DNA from: Mastigias papua
Taxonomy: Eukaryota > Cnidaria > Scyphozoa > Rhizostomeae > Mastigiidae
Length of the DNA: 64,000 nt
Direction of reading: 5' to 3'
Assembly (NCBI GenBank): GCA_964019165.1
Contig: OZ025273.1
Span: forward strand, 14,924,714-14,988,713
The notes beneath the pieces were generated by a model. That model saw only the letters and a list, made by a program, of their open reading frames with translations. It made no database searches and was not told where the DNA came from. Positions 45,131 through 56,330 of this stretch are shown one piece after another (the first letter of the stretch is position 1; the number at the start of each line of letters is the position of its first letter). The translations under genes and the position numbers were made by a program.

Positions 45131-45275
45131 TTCTATTACCTATTATTGTAGCATTTTAAGCCAGCCAAATACAGATTACCTGTTAGTGAGATTTGTATTT
45201 GTAGATTTAAATATGATATGTGATGAAGTTTAAAAAAAAAAAATTACTTAAGTTCGCATAAATTGGTAACATCTC

Positions 45276-46575
45276 TTATATAATAATATAGATTAATTGA
45301 AATAATTTTACAATTTCAGTTCTGTTGTTTATTACACTTAATTTAAATGTATGTTCTGATAATAGCAGAGCATATATGGTATATTCTTTGGCTGGTGTTG
45401 CATTTAATGTATATCTAAATTCAATTTTGCTATTACTCTCTTTTAAAATATCCGAAATATTTGAATATATATCAAAGTATAAATACATGAAGCTAGTTTT
45501 AAATAAATCATAACTAAAAAACACTGCCGTTGGTGATAATTGATTCATATACTTTAATAACTGTCTATAAACAACTTCTCGTTTGCTAACGCAGTCATAA
45601 GTGTCTCCTGGTAAATAAACATTGTTGTTTAATCGAATATTTGCAGATTCAATTTTCATATCACTTGTGTTGTTTTCAAGGCTGTTTTTTGTTTGATCAG
45701 AACTATTTTCTGTATATGAGAAGACTATAATTAAATGTCTTGGTTTCAATATATTATTAACAATGACATAAGAATATTGTTTATATTTAAGTCCGGTATT
45801 TATCATTATCAATTCTTTTAAATAATTTACAGTTATCGGGGTTTTGAGCATCTTAACAAATTTTTCATTATCTGATGGATTTAAGCTAGGTTTATCATAA
45901 CATAGCCAAACATTTTTTATTGTAACAATCCCTACATCACCTGCAGCTCTGTGGATAAGCACATCATCTGATGCTACCGTTAAAGTAATATCTAGGTTTG
46001 ATGGCGGCATGATTTGATCCTAAAAACTAGCAAAAAATTCCGAATTTTGTAATTCAACAGTACATTCAATGTCACCAATTTTTGTTATTGTAACACGTTT
46101 TTTATAATTTTCATTAAATGTGGCGTTTCTACTTTCAACAGCATGGGTGGTAACATCAGTTGTGAATTCGTTAATATCTGTGCCTTTGACTGTACTTGGA
46201 TAAAACAAGGTTGTTATCCCTACTGATGACCCATATTCTTTGCAATTTTCAAGAATATTTTTCGTCACCATATAATAGTTTAAATCATCACTATCATAAA
46301 TCTCTTTCCCGTTACTGTTAACTTGCAATTTTCTAATTAACGAGCTTGCATCACTCGTTATAGCTACGACATCAATTGCTGCATAATCAGTCCCATCTGC
46401 TTTCTTAACACTCAAAACAAAATAAAGATAACTGAAATACCAGTCGTTTATAATGTAATCATCTCCGGATATGCTAAAAATGACTACTTTTTGTTTATCT
46501 CAAATTGGTTGATTGGGATTTAAAAAAATGTGATCTATTCTTTCACATCTTCGACGAAAATCAATTAAACTCATT
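45276..46575 (-). pseudogene. Double-jelly-roll major capsid protein of copy B, two in-frame stops
   Basis: About 430 codons in a single frame. The start at 46575 (MSLIDFRRRCERIDH) is followed by a TGA at about 46500, then INDWYFSYLYFVLSV, the conserved strand also seen in copy A. A TAG lies at 46020. The second half is open to 45276 and reads KPRHLIIVFSYTENSSDQ, NNNVYLPGDTYD and KEYTIYALLLSEH. Only point stops break it. Copy A has different lesions, so the two copies decayed independently. The downstream gene in this direction is the pVI-like one, with a LINE inside. Confidence 0.74.
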
Positions 46576-46599
46576 CTTATATAACATATTATAATAATT

Positions 46600-46978
46600 C
46601 ATTACATTTATTTTTTATATAATCTTTATCACTATCATCTTTATTATCATTATTTTTATATAATTTTTGAATTTCCTTTTCAACAATACTGCCTTTATCT
46701 TGTTTTACCTCAGGTGTTTCTTCTTCAATTGCTACAGGGCAATTGTGTCGCTAATTTAAAAATCTTATTAGCTACAACCTCACCTGTTTGTTTTGTTACT
46801 GGCTCTATAGCCGCTTAAGCAGCTGTTTCTGCTGCATTTTTTATTATTTTCTTACTACTTTCAGACGCCAATTTTTAGCAGCCGTATTAAACATTGATTT
46901 AAAAATATCAGTTAAACCATCCCCATCTTGTGGGTAATTATTATAATTTATTCTAACTGGTTTTAACCTTGAATTCAT
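46600..46978 (-). pseudogene. Small Ala/Lys-rich virion gene of copy B
   Basis: It starts MNSRLKPVRINYNN, followed by DGDGLTDIFKSMFNTAAKN, the homologue of copy A's GDGLSDVFKSMF. A frameshift then follows near 46875, with further shifts and stops. It matches the gene at 2447-2827 in place and sequence. Confidence 0.6.
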
Positions 46979-46998
46979 TATACCATATTTTATAATAA

Positions 46999-47755
46999 TT
47001 AAAAACTTCTTATAAATAAAACCATTGAAAGTTCTGTGTCTTTTAGATCCACAAATCGACCCAAACCTTCCTGAATTTTTATTGTAAATTTTTTTATATT
47101 ATTTGTGTTTATTTAATGATAAATTAAGTTTTTTTCATTAATAATAAAAGAATAGCCAATTCTATAGTTACTTGTATCGAACATATAAAGAACTGAATCT
47201 GACTGGTACCTGTTGAAATTACTTTGATTCAATAAGCTACAAGGTATAATAATGTTGCCTACACTGTTTGTTATATTTGGTATTAATGCTCCATAACTAC
47301 TTGTTGTTATAAAAATTATCAAAACCTAATAAGTGACCAAAGGCAAGATTACTCCGAAAATCTAATTGAAAGTTGTCTTTTAATTCAATAAGGCATTTTT
47401 TTAATGATGAGACATAATAAATTTGTATGGAATCTTTATCAATATTTTGACTCTCTAAATAATTTGATATATATTGACTAATATCACTGTAAGTATAATT
47501 CCCATCAGGAAAGGTTATTGTTGACCAACTAGTACCATTACCAGTTGAATAACGAAGTGTATTATTGTTAAATTTCGTAGAATTTATATTATCCCAAGTA
47601 TATGCAAGTGTTAATGATTGCAACGCAATATAATTTTCTGAATCTGAATCTAATTTCATCCCATCGGCGGACATATTTAGTGTGAAATTATTATTATCGC
47701 CCAATAATCCGTTGATTGACTTTTGTGCTGTATCAATAAATAACAGTATATCTAT
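46999..47755 (-). pseudogene. Penton of copy B, start codon lost and frameshifted
   Basis: The expected start has ATA in place of ATG (about 47755), followed by DILLFIDTAQKS. Then come LQSLTLAYTWDN, TFPDGNYTYSDI and FGHLLGFDNFYN, the LGF motif. Shifts near 47310 and 47115 separate the C-terminal third, which still ends FVDLKDTEL and LFIRSF before the stop at 46999. It is open where copy A's penton has its TGA. Confidence 0.7.
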
Positions 47756-47760
47756 GTATA

Positions 47761-48118
47761 TTATATTATGCTTAAATGTTTTTTTATATTTTTATGATAT
47801 TGATCATGTGAAATTAATTGATTAGAACGTAGGTAATCCACCATATTATATACACGATTTTTTTGCATTTTGATCTGCATGTGATGTTTTCAATATTGGT
47901 GTTAATGCGTGTAAATCATTTACTAAGTCATAAGGTTTTTTATTAGTATTAATTTCTTGATTTGTTAATTCAGCTAACTCCTGGTGCATTTTCTGATTAT
48001 CGTTCCCAGCGATTATGCTCCCTCTTAATAAATTAACTCGTTTTTGACGGTCTTTTTCATTTAAAATTATAGCAGAACCAGAAATTAATTTCGTCTTACC
48101 ATTACGTTTTTATTAAAC
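47761..48118 (-). pseudogene. Homologue of the 123-residue unknown gene
   Basis: The minus strand, in several frames, keeps KFNKNV/MVRRN-like basic residues at the start, a GNDNQK region, and the C-terminal YNMVDYLRS, ISHDQYHKNIKKHL. It is colinear with 3625-3996. Confidence 0.55.
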
Positions 48119-48270
48119 ATTTCTGATAAATGGTTTAAATCATTAAATATTCTTATACTTAATTTACTGTACTTTTTTGGGTTATGTCTCTTCGTGAGCA
48201 AATCAATGGTATCACGATCGCTCTTATTTGTATATATAATATCACCATCAATAGCAGCTTCTATAATCAT
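48085..48270 (-). pseudogene. C-terminal part of the charged unknown gene, separated by a transposon
   Basis: 61 codons with DGDIIYTNKSDRDTIDLL, matching the 4010-4220 segment of copy A. The rest of the gene lies at 49590-50335, on the other side of an inserted TIR transposon. Confidence 0.55.
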
Positions 48271-48279
48271 CTCATTTAA

Positions 48280-49575
48280 TAATTCACAGCTTTACAATTA
48301 AAAATGAAGTTCGTGGGGATTAAGGAAACAAAGTGCTTTTAGGATAATTTAAGGGTGCTGATTCCAAAAATGAAATTATATTTTTCCTATATGGTCTAGT
48401 TTTTGTGCAATTTGGCTTACAAAGTTATAGCATTTTGTAATTTTTTAGTATTAGCATTGTAAATGCAAATTACTGTATATTTCGATAAAACTATTTCAAA
48501 ATATTATTTTAATCATTATGATGACTTCATAAATATGCAAAAGTATGATAATATGTGCATAAACAACTCTCGGCATTTGTTTTTTCAAAATATCAAAGAA
48601 TTTAGCAGTAGTATAAAACACCAAACAATTGCAATAACGACTCTTGGATAGGCTGCATCTTTCACATTTATTTTACGATATAAACTTTCATTTTACGATA
48701 TAACACTGCTGACTTCATTGCTTGGATCTACAAAACCTTGAAAAATTGGTACAGGAAGATCATTGGAATGGGAAACAGGTCTAGTAGCCGATGGTATGCT
48801 AGGATATTCTGCGTTGGAAAGTGTTCTCGAGTTTATTCCAGTCACATGTACCATACAAAAATAGCAGTCATTTTGATGGTTTGAGGGCTCTCTCAAAACC
48901 ATAGGAATACCAAGCACTAATCCAGTTTTTCTTTTTCCGTTTGACCACTCTCTTAGATGTTCAACACAGGATTTGCAAGCCACACAAGGAGCACAAGGTT
49001 TATTTTGGTCTCTAAGCTTTACACCAAAGTAGGTGTAATAAGCCTTATCGACATATTTTGCAATTTTCACATGTCTGTGTTGAAATGTGTACTTTCCACA
49101 GATATAACAGAACACATCTGGGTCGTCCTCAATTTTTTATCTTTTTTCAGCCATAATATCAGACTTCTGAGAACAAAATAGCAAGTTATGACCAAAGAAA
49201 CAGTTTTCCAATGAAGCCATTTGCTTCTACGTCAAATTGAACTTTTTTGTATATTCGCCAAGTACTTTATATGTATTTACGATTTATAAAAATTGTATTT
49301 TACCAAAGCAAATGACATAAAGGTTTTCAAAGCTGGTAAGGAGGCCTCTCGTGACGCATTCAGAACATTTATAGAAAAAAACATTGATTTAAAGGATAAA
49401 GATATAACTCGGAATTTTGTTGAAAAGCTACCTAATGAGCAAAATGACCAAGTTATGTAACAGCTAAACTAGACCATGTACCCAAAAAATAAGTTCATTT
49501 ATGGAATCAGCACATTTGAAAACCCCTATAATCACTCCCAACAACAAGTCCCCAAAAATCTTGTAGAAAAATTAT
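48280..49575. mobile_element. TIR DNA transposon (~1.3 kb) of unknown family
   Basis: Inverted similarity between the ends: GTGCTGATTCCA and ATGGTCTAGTTT near 48355-48400, against AAACTAGACCAT and TGGAATCAGCAC near 49470-49515. It interrupts the unknown gene between its homologous parts in copy A. It contains a Cys-rich ORF (minus) and a short plus-strand relic (KEASRDAFRTFIEKNID). The exact ends are uncertain by about 15 bp. Confidence 0.65.
48693..49115 (-). CDS. Cys-rich (zinc-binding) ORF carried by the TIR transposon
   Basis: 140 codons. It reads FCYICGKYTFQ, CAPCVACKSCVEHLREW and NDCYFCMVHVTG, so at least four Cys pairs can bind zinc. The tail LPSAIRP-like (IPSATRPVSHSNDLPVP) is conserved. 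I recall such proteins as widespread, unnamed genes of arthropods and other invertebrates. Here it sits inside inverted repeats, so it is probably transposon-borne. No catalytic domain is visible, so the element would be non-autonomous, unless the protein has a role in transposition. Confidence 0.5.
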   Translation of the reverse strand: MFCYICGKYTFQHRHVKIAKYVDKAYYTYFGVKLRDQNKPCAPCVACKSCVEHLREWSNGKRKTGLVLGIPMVLREPSNHQNDCYFCMVHVTGINSRTLSNAEYPSIPSATRPVSHSNDLPVPIFQGFVDPSNEVSSVIS

Positions 49576-49589
49576 AATTTTTCCATATT

Positions 49590-50335
49590 ACTATACAGTT
49601 TATTATATTTTGAATCCACTATTTTATAACCATTTTGTTGTTTTTAGTACCCTCTCCTTCCACTTTGTTTTCCGCAATATCTCCTTCCACTCTGTTTTTT
49701 GCAACATCTCCTCGCCCCCCAATAATACTAAATACTTTTTGTTTATATTTATTAATTGCTAGATTATACTTTTTTAATTTCTTTTATCATTCTTCGATTT
49801 TGTATGTTTTATAAAACCAGATATTCGTTTTTGCAGGTTTGTCAATTCATCTGATTTTAACTATTTTAATAATTCATTATTTGACGTCTCAGGTAAATCA
49901 TCATATGGTATTAATATGATATTTTCAAAATAGTCACGTTCATTATCTCCTGATTTTCCAGGAACTAATATTGTTTCTTCACTCCTTAACATCTTCAAAA
50001 ATTGTAATTCTTCGTCATTAAGTTTTTCATCATGTCTCATATTTTTATATTCACCTTTATCACCATCAAATAGTAATGTTAATTGTTCTTGTTTATTATT
50101 TTCATTTTAATATGGTTCTGATTAACAATATTCTGAACCATTTCATCATTTTTTCTCTGTATTTGATCGATTAATTGTTTATTAGATTCTGTTATAGGTT
50201 TATATTTTTCTCTATTCTCAAAATTTTTTCTTGTTTCTCATTTTCATAATTCATATTCATTTGTTTTAAGTTAATGACATTCTTTCTAGCCGCAATGTGT
50301 TTTTGTATTATATCATTGTAAGTAGTTAGATCCAT
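49590..50335 (-). pseudogene. N-terminal part of the charged unknown gene, copy B
   Basis: It starts MDLTTYNDIIQKH at 50335. Asn/Lys-rich helical sequence follows, with frequent frame changes. The last part (IVDSKYNKL-like) lies near 49600-49640. It is colinear with 4224-4925. Confidence 0.5.
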
Positions 50336-50435
50336 TATATACTATATTAGAACAATTACATAATATGAAATTATATTTATATATAATTGCATATGTTGTA
50401 ATTAAGTAATAACATAAGTGCATTAACTGTAATTA

Positions 50436-52217
50436 TTTTTATATCAAATCTTCATACTTCTTATTAATCATATAATGGCCGTAAGGACATGACATAGTTG
50501 GGCTATATAAATACTTCTTGTTAGTGTACGCCATCAATGTTTTTTGATCAGTGTAGGAAAAAATCTTGCAATTTTTTGTAGATTTTATTGTATTAAATTT
50601 CGCCATGATTAATTCATTATTAAAAACAGCACTTTTTAATGATTCAAAATTCACATCATACTTAACTCCTTTACATTTAATTTCATCGCTTTCCTTTTTA
50701 TAACCATACAATTTATCTTTCAAACTAACAGCCTCAATTATTGGACTAATTGCTGATTCGTCTTTAATTTTCCCATTTTATATTCCCCAGGTCTAGAATA
50801 CTTCAATGATTTATCTTAACATGACATATCAAACATATCCATATCATACATATCTCTGTAAACATCATCGTGATTTTTGATATTACAAACAAATCCGTCA
50901 GTATCGATATACAACATTAAAATATCGTCTTTATATTTGTTTTTTAATGTATACCAATAATTGAAAAATCTGTTGGTACTATAGAACTTCACTACTGTAC
51001 GAAAATGCGGTACCATGTTTTAACCATACTGAAAAGCTTTTTTCCGTCCGACACTCGTCAGAGTATGAAACGTAGGATAGCGACCGAAAGGTGAACCGAC
51101 ATTTATAGCCAGATATGTGGTACACGTGATATGATGAATAATGTGTCCAGTTAGCCATATGATTGGCCTCTTGGCACCTATTCACCATTGTACACTATTG
51201 TCTAATTTTATATATGATTTCTCAATGTTAAATAAACTAGCGTTTTTGTTCATAAAATCATAATCTTTAAATGTATCTTTACTCGCTGCTTTTGTAGCTT
51301 TATCAATATCATTTATTATTCGAATATTGCTGTTTTATTTGTCCTTGTTCATGAGTGTTCTCCCACAGAGGCTATTTGATAATAATTTGTAAATTGATTG
51401 GTTATTTTTATCAGTACTTTTACATCTCAATTTATGGTTTAATTCTATATAATCTTTCATGTAATTAGCTTGCTTGAATTTGATTATATAATGAATATTT
51501 TCGATCTTAAACCCCCCCCCCCCCAATTTCATATAACACTGGAGCTTTAAATAATGTACAACATATTCTTTTTAGCCTGATAATCAACAACTAACTTTTC
51601 TGTACACATAAATGGTTTTTCACTTTTTTTTAATATGTGTTTCTGATAATCACTGATCTCTTTCTTATACACTTTTCTTTTGATTGCCAATATAGGCAAA
51701 TCAATGTAGTAATCATTAAATGCAATATCTATTGGTGAACTAGTAATACGTAAGATATAACCAAATTCAGACTTTTCATCATAATTTCAAGCATTGAAAT
51801 CACGAATTTCTTCGTCACTTAAATATGAAAAATCATCGTAAGGCGATCTATGCGTGCTCATGATATAAGCATAAATACTATTAATATCGAAATGCATGAT
51901 ATATGATGATGGTTGATTTTCATCATAATTTTTCATATATTTGCGATTCGCGATCGCATAACGACTTGACCCAATACCAGATATGCCCCCGCGAACCATG
52001 TCTTTAAATGCTTTATAAATCTTGTAATTATCTAAAATCTTAATATCAACAGGATTGTATTTTTTGAAAACTTGAAATGATAAACTATTTATGGTGTAAT
52101 GACTAAATAACTCGGTTCCATAATTTTCCATAAACATCGATCTATATTTTTCCATAATGTCTGATAACAAAAGCATGCCTTTTTGTAGATAGTAATCAGA
52201 ATACTTGTAACATTTTT
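50436..52217 (-). pseudogene. polB: Polymerase B of copy B, N-terminal half missing
   Basis: From 52215 the minus strand reads YKYSDYYLQKGMLLLSDIM, then motif A DINSIYAYIMSTH, motif B KLLSNSLCGRT, motif C LYIDTDGFV, and the C-terminal YGYKKESDEIK to 50439. The exonuclease and N-terminal domains are absent; the sequence switches at about 52218 to the ankyrin repeat arm. A ~220-bp foreign insertion (about 50980-51200) splits the region between motifs B and C. Frame changes occur near 51785, 51540, 51335 and 50815. Confidence 0.85.
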
Positions 52218-53390
52218 TGTATCAAATATTCACTAATAAAAAATTATATGTCTTTTGAAAATATTTTAAGTAATTTAATTTATAATATATCGCACATTCA
52301 ACCATTATGTCACTACTAATTGGACATTATTAATTTACTATATATTTAATCATGTTATACTTAGAATGAATATCATGTTTTAATATTATATCATCATCAA
52401 AAGTTAATATGCTATTTTCGTAGAGATATTTAATTGTTTGTAAATCACAATATTTTACAGATGTGTAATTAACGTATTTATCATAAGGGCAATTATTTTC
52501 ACATAAATATTTTATACAATCAAATTTATTGTTCTCTAATGCTATTTGAAATGTGTTTGCATCCCACTCATATCCATTTTTATGTACATATTTTAAACAA
52601 TCTAAATTGCCATTTTTACATACAGCTAATGTACAAGTATTATAATTAAATGGCATTTTAACAACTTTATGGCGATATTTTAGACACTCTATAGAACCAT
52701 TATTAACAGCTTCATCAATCATTTCAACTTCTAACGGACAATCATTTTCACGAGCATATTTTAAACATTCAATGTTTTTATAGTTTATCGCGTTAATTAA
52801 TGTTTCTTCATCCAATGGACAACCATTCTCATGGGCATATTTTAAACAACTTAAATGATCGTACATCGCAGCACTCTCACATGTGCGACTATCCCAAGCA
52901 CATCCAATTTCATGAAGATAATTTAAAATTCCCAACGAATTACTTTCAGATGCAAGCATACATGTTATTTTACTCACATTACATCCATTTTTATGTGCAT
53001 ATTCTAAACAACTCAAATTATTATTTTCAGCTGCAACATTACAAATATCATCACTCCATGGACAACCGTTTTCATGTGCATATTTTAAACATTCATAACG
53101 ATCAGTTTTAGCAGCAGTTTCACAAATTGTTTCATTCCATGGACATCCATTTTCATGAGCATATATCAAACAATTTAAATGACCATTTTCTGCAGCACTC
53201 TTACATGTACGATAATCCCATTTACATTTTTTTCACGTAAATATTTTAAACATTCTAAATTACCATATTCAGCAGCTATAACACAAGTTTTTCTATTATA
53301 AGGACAATTATTTTGAATATATTGTTTTAGCCAGACAACATGATCACGCTCGCATGCAATTTCACAAGTGTAACAACAAATATTACTCAT
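52218..53390 (-). pseudogene. Ankyrin-like repeat gene R3, 3' end lost at the polymerase junction
   Basis: It starts MSNICCYTCEIACERD at 53390; a frameshift lies near 53230. Then 279 open codons (52330-53169) hold repeats such as RYECLKYAHENGCPW and a C-terminal part with FDDDIILKHDI. A stop at 52330 is followed by further homologous sequence to 52218, where it joins polymerase B directly. It is the homologue of L3 but better preserved: about ten repeats are open. Function is unknown; protein binding is assumed for ankyrin-type repeats. Confidence 0.7.
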
Positions 53391-53440
53391 CTTATATAAT
53401 GATTATTAAATATATTTCTTTAAGTATCTTAAACGTACTT

Positions 53441-54863
53441 TTATTTTTGACTTAATAATTTTGATTTAATATAATTTACACATTCTTTATGTCCATTTTC
53501 TACAGCAATATCATATACATCATTAATCGTTGTTGGTAATACACCAATTATTAATGATGTTGTATTTGTTTTTTCATTGATTGAATTATACTTTAAAGGA
53601 AGAAACTTTCGCGGGAAGAAATTGTCGCGGCAATTAACTGTCGCGAGATAAATCTCGCGACTTTCGAGACAGTTTCTTCCGCAAAAGATCATTTTTGGCT
53701 CTTTCGCGACAGTTAATTCCCGCGACTTTTAAATTTTTCAGTGAAATTTCAACACAATTCTTGAATTTTTTAAAAATTGTGTGGGTCCCTCAGGTACAAA
53801 ACACGAACATCAAGGATAATTTTGAAAGCAACATGTCTCTTTTATCGTGCCTGCATCCATCAGAGTTATATTTCTAAACCAAACATAATTGAAGAAATAA
53901 TTGATAACATATGACACACCATAGTGGCTTCCATTGGAGAAATAAAACACACATAAGATTGAACACATATAATATAATAGAACTAGTTCAACGGCATTAA
54001 TAATCACTTTCTCTAATGTAGCCTGGACAAATAAGAAAACCTGAGAAATAAGAAACCCCAAGCTGAAACTGGAGCCAAATCTACTTATAAAAAAGCGTGT
54101 ATTGTTGCAATTGTTTTTGGTGATTTTAAAAGCTTCATTTTTCTACCTAACGGACTCTCGTAATCAGATTGTGATATCCTTTTTTGATTGCCAATATTCT
54201 GGTTTAAAGTATCAGTGAGCTCACACATTTTCAATTGTCGTAAAATTTTATTTGGTTTTGTTTAAGATTCGGCTTTCGTGGAAAGAAGACAACAATAAAT
54301 GTTACTCATCCAGCAATTCGCGACAGTTAATTCCTGCGACAGTTTACAAACAAAAAATTCAAATCATTCGCGACTTTTCGCGACAGTTTCTTCCCGCGAC
54401 AGTTTCTTCCTTTAAAGTATTCGTCTAAAAATGAACATGAACAACCGTTTTTATGAGCATATTTTATAACATTTAAATGACCAGTTTTAGCCGCTTCATA
54501 ATATGTATCATAGTCCCACGGACAACCGTTTTCATGGGCATGTTTTAAGCATTCTAACTGACCATTTTCTGCAGCACTTGAACAAGTATCCTCATCCCAT
54601 GGACAACCGTTTTCATGAGCATATTTTAAACATTCTAAATGACCATGTTCAGCTGTATTCTCGCAAGTATCTTCATCCCATGGACAACTGTTTTCATGGG
54701 CATATTTTAAGCATTCTAAGTAACCCTTTCCAGCCGTTTTTGAACATGCATCCTCATCCCATGAACAATTATTGTCATACAAATATTTCAACATATTTAA
54801 TTCATAAAAGTCAGCGGTATAACCATAAATTTCCTTATCATAGTATGGATAAAATTTTATCAT
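53441..54863 (-). pseudogene. Ankyrin-like repeat gene R2, split by a MITE
   Basis: It starts MIKFYPYYDKEIYG at 54863, then five 27-residue repeats (YLECLKYAHENSCPWDEDTC type), ending YAHKNGCSCSFLDEY at about 54420. A MITE of 813 bp interrupts it there. The C-terminal tail (NDVYDIAVENGHKECVNYI, ending LLSQK) continues at 53590-53441 and matches the end of L2. Upstream lies TATATATTATACTATATAA. Apart from the MITE the frame appears intact. Confidence 0.68.
53598..54410. mobile_element. MITE with GTCGCGA-rich ends
   Basis: Inverted ends GGAAGAAACTTTCGCGGGAA and the complement of GTCGCGGGAAGAAACTGTCGCG, with several inverted copies of GTCGCGA inside each end. It is flanked by TTTAAA (53592-53597 and 54411-54416). 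The centre has no coding sequence. Confidence 0.75.
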
Positions 54864-54916
54864 TATATATTATACTATATAATTTATTTTTATACATAAA
54901 CACACATAAAATCTAT

Positions 54917-56330
54917 TTATAATTCTTTTATATATTCTATACACATTTTTATCTTTTTGTTACTTACTTTTATATTATTCAACATTTTACCTGTATCATA
55001 TTTACAACCATTATCTATAGCATATTTTAATGTTTTAAAACGACCCTTTTCAGCCGCTTTATAACATGTTGATTGATTCATCCAACGGACAATCATTTTT
55101 GTTAGCATATTTTAAACAATTTGAATAACCATTTTCAGCCGCTTTATAACATATTGATTCATCCCACGGATAATCATTTTCGTGAGCATATTTTAAATAA
55201 TTTAAATGACCATTTTCGGCCGCTTTTTAACATGTCAATTTATCCCAGGGGCAATCATTTTTGTGAGCATATTTTAAACAATTTAAATGACGATTTTCAG
55301 CCGCTTTAAAACATATTGATTCATACCACGGACAACCATTTTCGTGAGTATATTTTAAACATTCTAAATACCCATTTTCAGCCGCTATATAACATATTGA
55401 TTCATGCCACGGACAATCATTTTCGTGAGCATATTTTAAACAATTTAAATGACCATTTTCAGCCGCTTTATAACATGTTAATTCATCCCACGGACATCCA
55501 TTTTCATGAGCATATCTTAAACATTCTAATTGACCATATTTAGCAGCACTAATACATGCCTATCTATCCCAAGGACATCCATTTTTGTGACTTTATTTTA
55601 AACATTCTAAATAACCCTCTTCAGCTGCTATCTCAGAAATATGTTTACGCCATGGGCAACCATTTAAATGAGCATATTTTGGCATTCTAAATGACCATTT
55701 GGAACTGCTGCATATGGATTTTGTTTTATACAACAATTTTTAACATCTTTAATTGATATTTCTATATTATGTTAGAGTACTAGTTTTTGTTATTTATTTT
55801 GATGTCATAATGTAACCGCATTTAGTGTTTACCTCATGTATGACATTGCCACGTCGTCCCATTGTCCCGCGTTCCGTTATTAGTTCTTACGTGAATGTCT
55901 ATTTTTGTTATAATGTCCTCATTGTGTGTTGTCATCGCCCTGTTGTCTATTGTGAAATTGCGTTGCATATAAATGTGAGTATGTGTGTTTGTAAGTTTAT
56001 GTTGCCGTGAAGTTCCATGTGAGAGTCGTCGTGAATCTGGTTGGAGTTGCCGTTTGTCGTATTATTTGTCGTCGCCGTTCACTGATTTGCCGTGTGCCAT
56101 TTCCCGTCGGAGAACATTGTTGGGCTTGTTATTCTTCGAGAACTTGGAGAACTTGTTTGTACTTTTAACATTTTGTTAATTTTATATATTGTGTGTTGTT
56201 TGCCGTATTATTAATTGTTATTTTAAATATTAATTATTAATTCGTTATACTCTGTAAACCCGTGTGGTTTTACAATTATGATCAATTTTACGCAAACACA
56301 AACTTGTCAATGACAACATTCTTATATACA
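54917..56330 (-). pseudogene. Ankyrin-like repeat gene R1, split by a solo LTR
   Basis: The start at about 56330 (SLTSLCLRKIDHN) matches L1. A solo LTR (55770-56274) follows, then EISIKDVKNCCIKQNPYAAV and eight or so repeats of the HLNCLKYAHENDCPWDESIC type down to about 55090. The tail GRFKTLKYAIDNGCK and KMCIEYIKEL ends at 54917. Stops and shifts occur near 55090, 55230, 55560 and 55600. It preserves the repeats that L1 lost to its insertion. Confidence 0.65.
55770..56274 (+). mobile_element. Solo LTR (505 bp)
   Basis: It begins TGTTAGAGTACTAG and ends GTGGTTTTACA, with a 4-bp direct repeat ATTA on each side (55766-55769 and 56275-56278). A TATA-like CATATAAATG occurs at about 55966. The flanks rejoin the ankyrin gene R1. 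The TG...CA ends and 4-bp duplication suit a Gypsy/BEL-type LTR. The strand is arbitrary. Confidence 0.75.

Larger units (their letters stand above)
42481..45243 (+). mobile_element. LINE with restriction-like endonuclease (R2/NeSL-like group), 5'-truncated
   Basis: It is inserted into the pVI-like gene of copy B. The left boundary is where the pVI-like coding sequence stops (about 42480). The right end is an A-run (45231-45243) after a 200-bp 3' region with long T-runs and AATTTTCC repeats. The open frame continues to the left boundary without a start codon, so the 5' part, including any N-terminal zinc fingers, is missing. Confidence 0.8.

Noticed and set aside
1142..47755. An alternative genetic code that reads stops as sense in the virion genes
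   Set aside because: TAA, TAG and TGA all occur, at positions differing between the two copies and alongside frameshifts. The intact ATPase and integrase end normally. Ordinary mutational decay explains it.
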